Assembly (NCBI RefSeq): GCF_014205295.1
Contig: NZ_JACHNF010000001.1
Span: 2,356,001-2,420,000, forward strand
Source: Kribbella solani
GTDB lineage: Bacteria; Actinomycetota; Actinomycetes; Propionibacteriales; Kribbellaceae
Reading direction: 5' to 3'
DNA length: 64,000 nucleotides
Part shown: one piece after another, positions 58,272-64,000 of the stretch
Position numbering within the stretch: position 1 is the first letter of the stretch
How the letters are laid out: each line of letters begins with the position of its first letter
Translations under genes and position numbers: made by a program
Notes under the pieces: model-generated
What the model saw: only the letters and a program-made list of their open reading frames with translations
What the model was told of the DNA's origin: nothing
Database searches by the model: none

Positions 58272-59528
58272 ATGAGTTCTGGCACCACCCCGGCGCCGCA
58301 TCCCCAGGCTCCCCGCCGGGCCTTCCTGCGCAGTGCCACGGTCGTTGCCGTCGCCATGGCGATCATGAACGTGGCCGCCTACGGGTTCACGCTGATCGGC
58401 TCCCGCCGGCTGCCGCAGGAGCAGTTCGGCGCGATCACCGCGCTGCTGGGCCTGCTGCTGATCGGCAACGTCGCGTCACTCGGACTGCAGGCCACCGCGG
58501 CGCGTCAGCTCGCCACCCACACCGGCACCGGTGCGGCCACGCTGGCCGACGCGATGCTGAAGGCGGGCCGCCGGTCGGCTGCCGGGCTCACTGTGCTCTG
58601 TCTGCTGCTGACACCGGTGTTCATGTGGCTGCTGCACATCGACTCGATCGTGGCCATCCTGCTGCTCGCACCGACACTGGGCGGCCTCACACTGATGGGC
58701 TCACAGCTCGGGGTTCTGCAGGGCAGCCAGCGGTGGACCGAGCTGGCCGCTGTCTACACCGCCGCGGGTGTCGGGCGGCTGCTGCTGGGTGGCGGCGCGC
58801 TGATCCTGCACCCGTCGCTGGACTGGGCGATGGCCGGTCTGGCTGTCGGTGCCGCCGTACCAGCTGTGATCGGCCAGTTCTTCCTCCGTGGCTCCGGCGG
58901 TGCGACCGGCAAGGACATCAAGGACGTACTGCGGGAGACAGTGCACGGTACGCACACGCTGCTCGCCTTCTTCGCGCTGGCCAACGCGGACGTACTGTTC
59001 GCCCGCTCACTGCTCGACGAGAAGGACAGTGGGTACTACGCAGCCGGTCTGATCATCGCGAAGGCCTGTCTGTTCCTGCCGCAGTTCGTCATCGTGCTGG
59101 TGTTCCCCTCCCTGGCCAACTCCCCTGGTGACACCGTCCGGCTCCGGCGGGCGATCATGGCGGTCGCCGGCCTCGGAGCCTGTGCTGTCATCGGTACGTT
59201 GATCCTGCCCGGCATTGTGGTCGAGGTGATCGGCGGCAAGGACAAGTACGCGCCACTCGGGCCGTACACCTGGCTGTTCGCGGTCGCCGGTTCCGCGTAC
59301 GCGGTCCTGCAGCTGGTCGTGTACGCGGCGATCGCACAGCAGGAGAAACGCGCTGCCCTGGCCATCTGGCTCGGTCTGGTCGTGCTGGCAGTAGCTGCCG
59401 GGATCATCCTCGGCACTGGTACCGCTGCCGGGCTGACCGGGGTGAAGGTGCTGGCCGCGATGACCAGCACCTGCGCCCTCCTCCTGTCAGCCGGCTTGGC
59501 AACCGGGTTGCACCGGCAGTCGACCTGA
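58272..59528 (+). CDS. polysaccharide flippase-like protein (Wzx/MATE fold)
   Basis: The product is 418 aa with about twelve membrane helices and the family start FLRSATVVAVAMAIMNVAAY, FGAITALLGLLLIGNVASLG. Such proteins move lipid-linked saccharides across the membrane. The setting next to an arabinofuranosyltransferase supports a role in cell-wall glycan export. The stop is 2 bp from the stop of the convergent permease gene. Confidence 0.85.
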   Translation: MSSGTTPAPHPQAPRRAFLRSATVVAVAMAIMNVAAYGFTLIGSRRLPQEQFGAITALLGLLLIGNVASLGLQATAARQLATHTGTGAATLADAMLKAGRRSAAGLTVLCLLLTPVFMWLLHIDSIVAILLLAPTLGGLTLMGSQLGVLQGSQRWTELAAVYTAAGVGRLLLGGGALILHPSLDWAMAGLAVGAAVPAVIGQFFLRGSGGATGKDIKDVLRETVHGTHTLLAFFALANADVLFARSLLDEKDSGYYAAGLIIAKACLFLPQFVIVLVFPSLANSPGDTVRLRRAIMAVAGLGACAVIGTLILPGIVVEVIGGKDKYAPLGPYTWLFAVAGSAYAVLQLVVYAAIAQQEKRAALAIWLGLVVLAVAAGIILGTGTAAGLTGVKVLAAMTSTCALLLSAGLATGLHRQST

Positions 59529-59530
59529 CC

Positions 59531-60505
59531 TCACCACAGACTCGACTTGGCGAAGCGGCGAGCGATCGTGTTGGCCAGCACCAGCAGCACCAGGCCGATC
59601 AGTGAGCGGAACAGTCCGATCGCTGCGGCGTAGCTGAACTGCGGCACCTGGGACGCGAAGCCCAGCTTGTACACGTAGGTGTCGATGACCTCCGACGTCT
59701 GCAGGTTGAGCGTGTTCTGCAGCAACAGGACCTTCTCGAACCCCCCGGACATGATCGACCCGATGTTCAGGATCAGCAGGATCACCGCGACCGGCCGGAT
59801 CGCGGGCAGGTCGATGTGCCAGATCCGCCGCAGCCTGGACGCGCCGTCGACGATCGCCGCCTCGTGCAGCTCCGGCGACACACTGGTCAGCGCGGCCAGG
59901 TAGATGATCGCCGAGAAGCCCATCGTCTGCCACGCGCCCGACCAGACGTACAGGTGCCGGAAGTAGCTCGGATCGTTCAGTACGTCCAGCGGCCCGATGC
60001 CGAAGTGCCCGAGGAACTGGTTCAGTACGCCGGTGTTCGGGTCGACCAGCACCACGATCAGTCCGACCACGACCACGGTCGAGATGAAGTGCGGCGCGTA
60101 CGTGATCAGCTGCACCGAGCGGCGGTACCAGCGCCGCCGGGCCATGTTCAGTCCGAGCGCGAGCAGGATCGGCGGCCAGAACGTCGCCAGCAGCTCGTAC
60201 GTGTACAACACCAGCGTGTTCTTCAGCAGCCGCCCGAACTGGTACGACTCCACGAACCGCTCGAAGTGCTTGAACCCGACCCAACGGCTGCCGAAGATGC
60301 CGTCCACCACGTTGTAGTCCTTGAAGGCGATGATCGCGCCGTACATCGGCCAGTACGCGAAGATCGCCAGCCAGATCAGCGGCAGCGCGAGCATCGCGTA
60401 CAGCTGCCAGTGCCGGCGCAGCCGCTCGCCCAGGCCGAGCTTCTTCTTCGCCGGCCGGGCGGCGCCCTGCGTCGGCGTACGTCGTACCAGAGTGTCGATG
60501 GCCAT
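59531..60505 (-). CDS. carbohydrate ABC transporter permease, LplB type
   Basis: The product is 324 aa with six membrane helices. The EAA loop reads SPELHEAAIVDGASRLRRIW followed by HIDLPAIRP. YWPMYGAIIAFKDYNVVDG is the LplB/YteP signature. It imports an oligosaccharide, for example a pectin or uronic-acid fragment in related systems. It lies 4 bp after the second permease. Confidence 0.9.
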   Translation of the reverse strand: MAIDTLVRRTPTQGAARPAKKKLGLGERLRRHWQLYAMLALPLIWLAIFAYWPMYGAIIAFKDYNVVDGIFGSRWVGFKHFERFVESYQFGRLLKNTLVLYTYELLATFWPPILLALGLNMARRRWYRRSVQLITYAPHFISTVVVVGLIVVLVDPNTGVLNQFLGHFGIGPLDVLNDPSYFRHLYVWSGAWQTMGFSAIIYLAALTSVSPELHEAAIVDGASRLRRIWHIDLPAIRPVAVILLILNIGSIMSGGFEKVLLLQNTLNLQTSEVIDTYVYKLGFASQVPQFSYAAAIGLFRSLIGLVLLVLANTIARRFAKSSLW

Positions 60506-60509
60506 GGCG

Positions 60510-61451
60510 TCAGCCCTTCAACGAGCCGACCATGGCCCCCTTGACGAAGTGCTTCTGCACGAAGGGGTAGATCAGCAGTGGCGGAATGGTGGCGATCACG
60601 ATCAGCGAGAACTTCAGCTGCTGCTGGAGCTCGGTCATCCGGATCAGTTCGGCGGTGTCCCGGACCTGGGACGGGTCGAAGTTGTTCTGGATCAGGATCT
60701 GCCGCAGCACCAGCTGCAACGGGAACAGGTGCTCGTTGGTCAGATAGATCAGCGCGCTGAACCAGGAGTTCCATTGCGCGACCGCGTAGAAGAGCAGGTT
60801 CACCGCGATGATCGGCTTGCTCAGCGGCAGCACGATCCGCCAGAAGAACCCGAAGTCGGCACAGCCGTCAACCTTCGCGGCCTCGACCAGCTCCTCCGGG
60901 ATGGTGGCCTGGAAGAACGTCCGGGTGATGATCATGTTCCAGACCGCGAGCGCGCCGGGCAGGATGATCGCCCACCGGCTGTTCATCAGCCCGAGCCGGT
61001 CCACCACCAGGTAGGTCGGGATCAGGCCGCCGCTGAACATCATCGTGAACACGAACAGCGCCATGATCACGCCCTTGCCCGGCAGCCCTTTCCGGGACAG
61101 CGGGTAGGCCGCCAGCAACGTCAGCGCGGTCGCCAGCAGCGCGCCGCCGATCGCGTACACGACCGAGTTGCTGAACCCGCTGACGATCGAGTCGTAGTCG
61201 AAGATCGCCTTGTACGCGTCCGTGCTGAGCCCGACCGGCCAGAGCCAGACCTTGCCGGAGACAACGTTCTTCGGATCGCTGAACGAGGCACTGAGTACGT
61301 AGACCAGCGGATACAGCACGGCCAGCGTGAACAGACCGAGCGCGGTGTAGTTGCAGATCATCACGATCCGGTCGGACCGGGTCTCGCGCACCGGAGCGGG
61401 CGTACCGGCCGCGGCGGCTTGAGCAGAAGGTGTCGCGGTGGCCACGGCCAT
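60510..61451 (-). CDS. carbohydrate ABC transporter permease, LplC/YtcP type
   Basis: The product is 313 aa with six membrane helices. Landmarks: YPLVYVLSASFSDPKNVVSG, TMMFSGGLIPTYLVVDRLGL, and the EAA loop PEELVEAAKVDGCADFGFFW. The ATG overlaps the upstream stop (TGATG), giving tight coupling with the binding protein. Confidence 0.9.
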   Translation of the reverse strand: MAVATATPSAQAAAAGTPAPVRETRSDRIVMICNYTALGLFTLAVLYPLVYVLSASFSDPKNVVSGKVWLWPVGLSTDAYKAIFDYDSIVSGFSNSVVYAIGGALLATALTLLAAYPLSRKGLPGKGVIMALFVFTMMFSGGLIPTYLVVDRLGLMNSRWAIILPGALAVWNMIITRTFFQATIPEELVEAAKVDGCADFGFFWRIVLPLSKPIIAVNLLFYAVAQWNSWFSALIYLTNEHLFPLQLVLRQILIQNNFDPSQVRDTAELIRMTELQQQLKFSLIVIATIPPLLIYPFVQKHFVKGAMVGSLKG

Positions 61452-63205
61452 CACCCCTGGTAGGTCTCGTAGGCGGCCTGCTGGATCTCCAGGTAGGGCT
61501 TGAGACCGATCTGGTTGATGCGGTCCTTGTAGTCGCTCCACTGCCCGTCGTCGGCCGGGTCGAGCTTCCCGGTGACGAACTTGGCCAGCGACGTAGTCAC
61601 CTCGCTCTTGAGGTTCAGACCGATCTCCGCGTCCTGCGCGGCCTGGTCGGCTTCCAGCGTGACCGGCGGGAACTGCTGCTCCAGCGGCTGCCGGTGCGGG
61701 TACAGGTAGTCCCTGGTCTGCTCGTACAGCGGTGACTCGAACGTCGGCTGTTTCGGATCGACCCGCTGAGCGAGCCGGAAGTCACCCGAGCGGTACATCA
61801 CCCCGTACTGGTCCCAGGTCTTGCCCTTGGTCGCGTCGGTGTTCCAGGAGTCGTACCCGTAGATGGCCTGCTTCCCGTTGATGCCCTTGTCACCCTTGGG
61901 CGACCAGCGGATGTCCGGACCGGCGTACGAGCGCAGTACTACCTCCAGATCCATCTGGTAGTCGGCCCACCGCACCAACAGGTCGGGACGCTTGCACTTG
62001 CGCGTGACTACCAGAGTCGACACCTCGAGGCCGACGCCTAGGTAGTTCCACGGCGCGACCTGTACGCCATCGGGTCCTTTGAGCGGCTCCAGCGTCCGGT
62101 ACTGCCGCCAGCGCGCTTTCGGGTCGACCAGGTCAAGCGTCATGAACGAACCCCAGTAGTACGCCCTTGCGCCGCCTAGCAACGGTCCGCCCGGGTTGTC
62201 GCCGTACCGCTTGATCTGGTCGGCCGTCGCCGTCAACAGGTCCTTGCCGAGCAGACCGTCCTTGTACAACCCGTTCAGGTACTGCAGCCCCTGCCGCCAA
62301 CCATCCTGCACATACGTAACCCCGACCTTGCCGTCATCGACGACCAGCCACGGATCACCCGGGTTGTAGAGGAAAGCGTTCATGAAGTACGTGTCCAGCG
62401 GTGCGTCCTTGTACCCACCGAACGGGATCGTGCGGCCACCACCGGCGGGGTCCAGCTTCTTGAAGGCGGTCAGCACCTCGCGGAACTCGTCCGTCGTGGT
62501 CGGCATCTCCAGGCCGGCCTTCTGCACCCAGTCGGCGTTCAGCAGCGCCCGGCCGTTCGAAGCGCGGCAGTGGTAGCAGTCGTTGATGTCCGGAAAGCTG
62601 TAGATGCCCTTGTCCGGCGACACCATCAGCTTGCGCGCTTCCGGGTAGTCCCGCATCGCCTCGTGCAGGTTCGGCGCGTACTTGTCCAGGTACGGGTTCA
62701 GGTCGACGAACAGGTTCTGCGCGCCGTACAAGTAGAGCTGTGAGCGGGTGAAGGTGATGCCGAGGAACGCGTCCGGTACGTCGCCGGCCGCGATCATCGC
62801 GTTCACCTTCGTCATCGTCTCGGCGTCGTTGCCCTTGCCGGCCACCTGGCGCCAGCGGATCCGGATGCCGGTCTGCTGTTCCATCCAGCGGGTGAACTCG
62901 TTCTTGGCCCAGTCGCCGACCGTCAGGCTCTGGGGTACGACGATGGTGAAGGTCTCCGGTTCGGTGACGATCGCGCGCCGTTCGCGGGCGCGCGGGCCGA
63001 CGTACCCGGGTGGGTAGTTGATCCCGGTCTTGAGCCGGCCGAGCTCGGTCGGTGGCGCGCTCAGGCTGTTCGGCGCGGCACCGGCCGCGGCCTCGCCGGA
63101 GCTGCAGCCACTCAGCAGACCGCTGCCGCCGGCCGCCGCGATCCCGAGCGCGCCGGCCACCACGGCCCGGCGCCGAACCGGCGTGGTCCTCACGTCCTCA
63201 CGCAT
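61451..63205 (-). CDS. extracellular solute-binding lipoprotein, LipO/LplA type
   Basis: The product is 584 aa, the large type that pairs with LplB/LplC. The signal has RRRAVVAGALG (possible Tat signal) and lipobox LSGC with Cys34. Binding fold text: GDWAKNEFTRWMEQQTGIRI, MIAAGDVPDAFLGIT. The operon has no ATPase; a shared MsmK-like ATPase encoded elsewhere would be needed (family knowledge). ATG 63205 has GGGAGGCGGG upstream. Confidence 0.9.
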   Translation of the reverse strand: MREDVRTTPVRRRAVVAGALGIAAAGGSGLLSGCSSGEAAAGAAPNSLSAPPTELGRLKTGINYPPGYVGPRARERRAIVTEPETFTIVVPQSLTVGDWAKNEFTRWMEQQTGIRIRWRQVAGKGNDAETMTKVNAMIAAGDVPDAFLGITFTRSQLYLYGAQNLFVDLNPYLDKYAPNLHEAMRDYPEARKLMVSPDKGIYSFPDINDCYHCRASNGRALLNADWVQKAGLEMPTTTDEFREVLTAFKKLDPAGGGRTIPFGGYKDAPLDTYFMNAFLYNPGDPWLVVDDGKVGVTYVQDGWRQGLQYLNGLYKDGLLGKDLLTATADQIKRYGDNPGGPLLGGARAYYWGSFMTLDLVDPKARWRQYRTLEPLKGPDGVQVAPWNYLGVGLEVSTLVVTRKCKRPDLLVRWADYQMDLEVVLRSYAGPDIRWSPKGDKGINGKQAIYGYDSWNTDATKGKTWDQYGVMYRSGDFRLAQRVDPKQPTFESPLYEQTRDYLYPHRQPLEQQFPPVTLEADQAAQDAEIGLNLKSEVTTSLAKFVTGKLDPADDGQWSDYKDRINQIGLKPYLEIQQAAYETYQG

Positions 63206-63232
63206 CCCGCCTCCCGGTTCCAGATAGGGGAT

Positions 63233-63251
63233 ATCCGATAGGATCTCGGAT
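63233..63251. promoter_or_regulatory. inverted repeat upstream of the carbohydrate transporter operon
   Basis: ATCCGA (63233-63238) and TCGGAT (63246-63251) are complementary with a 7-bp spacer; GGATATCC (63229-63236) overlaps the left arm. Located 28 bp upstream of the lipoprotein start, it may bind a sugar-responsive regulator encoded elsewhere. Confidence 0.5.
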
Positions 63252-63423
63252 CTTTGCCCGGGAGGATGACACAGAACCCAGCGGCACGGAAGAGGTCGGC
63301 GATCACTACCCGCGCCCGGCCGGTCACTGTCAGGATCTTGCGTGCAAGCGATTTCCACTGAACGTTTCACGACGATTTCTTGCAGCCGGAACCCGGGCCG
63401 GACCGGCTTGTAGGGTTTCCGGT

Positions 63424-63918
63424 ATGCCGACCCCGAAGTTCATCCTCGAGCTGCGCGAGAAGATCGGGCACGACCTGCTGTGGCTGACCGGGCTGACCGG
63501 GGTGGTGCTGAACGACGCCGGTCAGGTGCTGCTGGTCCAGCGCGCCGACAACCACCGCTGGAGCCTGCCGGCCGGCATTCTCGAGCCGGGCGAGCAGCCC
63601 GCGGTCGGGCTGGCCCGCGAGATCCAGGAGGAGACCGCGATCGAGGTCGAGGTCGACCGGCTGCTCAGCATCGAGTCACTGCCGCCGGCCGCCTACCCGA
63701 ACGGCGACCAGGTGCAGTTCCTCGACCTGACCTTCCGCTGCCGGCCGCTCCGGCAGTCGGCCGAGCCCCGGGTCAACGACGACGAGTCCCTGGACGTCCG
63801 CTGGTGGCCCCTCGACACCATCGTCGACCTGGCCGACCTGACCGCCCGGGACCACGTCAGCATCCGCCGAGCGCTCTCGCCCGAACCCCAGCCCGCGTAC
63901 GCCCGCCCGCTACCGTAA
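63424..63918 (+). CDS. NUDIX hydrolase
   Basis: The product is 164 aa. The NUDIX box lies at residues 51-73: G-x5-E then REIQEETAI, with all the metal-binding Glu residues; the usual Gly after EET is Ala. An N-terminal EKIGHDLLWLTGLTGVVLND is seen in ADP-sugar or MutT-like members in actinobacteria. It hydrolyses a nucleoside diphosphate derivative. The stop overlaps the 3' end of the next gene. Confidence 0.88.
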   Translation: MPTPKFILELREKIGHDLLWLTGLTGVVLNDAGQVLLVQRADNHRWSLPAGILEPGEQPAVGLAREIQEETAIEVEVDRLLSIESLPPAAYPNGDQVQFLDLTFRCRPLRQSAEPRVNDDESLDVRWWPLDTIVDLADLTARDHVSIRRALSPEPQPAYARPLP

Positions 63919-64000
63919 GCCGCGCTGCAGGTCGCGTAGCCAGCGTTCGCTGATCGCCGGCTCCCGGGTCAGCAGCTCCGCGAGCCGGCGCCGCACCTTC
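63910..64000 (-). CDS. C-terminal end of an unidentified gene (cut by the right edge)
   Basis: An open minus-strand frame enters from the right edge and stops at TAG 63912-63910, ending RRRLAELLTREPAISERWLR and then DLQRGLR. The 3' end overlaps the NUDIX stop by 9 bp. Too short for assignment. Confidence 0.5.
   Translation of the reverse strand, partial: KVRRRLAELLTREPAISERWLRDLQRGLR

Overview
The window is a 64 kb piece of a high-GC actinobacterial chromosome. Indicators are pervasive G/C third positions, frequent GTG starts, ATGA/GTGA stop-start overlaps, a mycobacterial-type LexA box, an ImuA'/ImuB mutasome pair, an AftD-like arabinofuranosyltransferase and a Lon-free dense gene layout. 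The gene set looks like a soil member of the Propionibacteriales such as Kribbella, but that genus guess is inference. No tRNA, rRNA, cas gene, transposase or phage gene was recognised, so this reads as native chromosome with locally repeat-rich stretches.

Layout. (1) 1-2.84 kb: SOS-controlled imuA'-imuB (imuB cut by the left edge) and a divergent zinc-ribbon gene sharing the LexA box. (2) 3.06-4.34 kb: a PPOX/F420-type oxidoreductase and a PIG-L deacetylase. (3) 4.28-15.6 kb: one long minus-strand catabolic cluster. It begins with a NitT/TauT-type ABC transporter, continues through Ldh-family dehydrogenase, RidA, FAH-family hydrolase, SDR, FAD monooxygenase, cupin, ACMSD-like amidohydrolase and a quinone-oxidoreductase-like MDR protein, and carries two closely related FCD-type GntR regulators. 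Two sites with the form ATTTGAT-N5-ATCA precede the transporter and the last enzyme gene. (4) 15.9-19.2 kb: a NarL-type two-component pair, and a MarR regulator divergent from an azoreductase-like flavoprotein. (5) 19.3-23.1 kb: RlmA-type rRNA methyltransferase with an ABC-2-type exporter and a LolA-like secreted protein.

(6) 23.2-37.4 kb: late cobalamin biosynthesis. Two class-typical cobalamin riboswitches head a chlID-cobO-cobB-cbiG/bluB operon and a cobN-surE operon; cobD lies nearby without a riboswitch. This part is unusually rich in short repeats: a 50-bp-period palindrome array read in frame inside cobB, 24-bp tandem repeats inside the chelatase gene and between cobO and cobB, and 42-bp repeats in the linker of a CbiG/CobE-BluB fusion. 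A second copy of the palindrome array sits between azoR and rlmA. (7) 37.4-40.2 kb: a coupled muropeptide-salvage operon (beta-lactamase-fold hydrolase, dipeptide epimerase, NlpC/P60 peptidase) ending at a strong terminator. (8) 40.3-41.4 kb: a TerC-family membrane protein behind a probable yybP-ykoY manganese riboswitch.

(9) 41.5-52.5 kb: housekeeping and cell-envelope genes: NmrA-like protein, double-domain Lrp regulator, VOC protein, uvrB, three paralogous single-pass membrane proteins coupled to a PrsW-family gene, coaE and rpsA. (10) 52.8-59.5 kb: APH-fold kinase divergent from a methyltransferase and an acyltransferase-3 protein, then a shortened AftD-like glycosyltransferase divergent from a Wzx/MATE-like flippase. 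(11) 59.5-64 kb: a carbohydrate ABC transporter lacking its own ATPase (LplB/LplC/LipO type), a NUDIX hydrolase and the C-terminal end of an unidentified gene.
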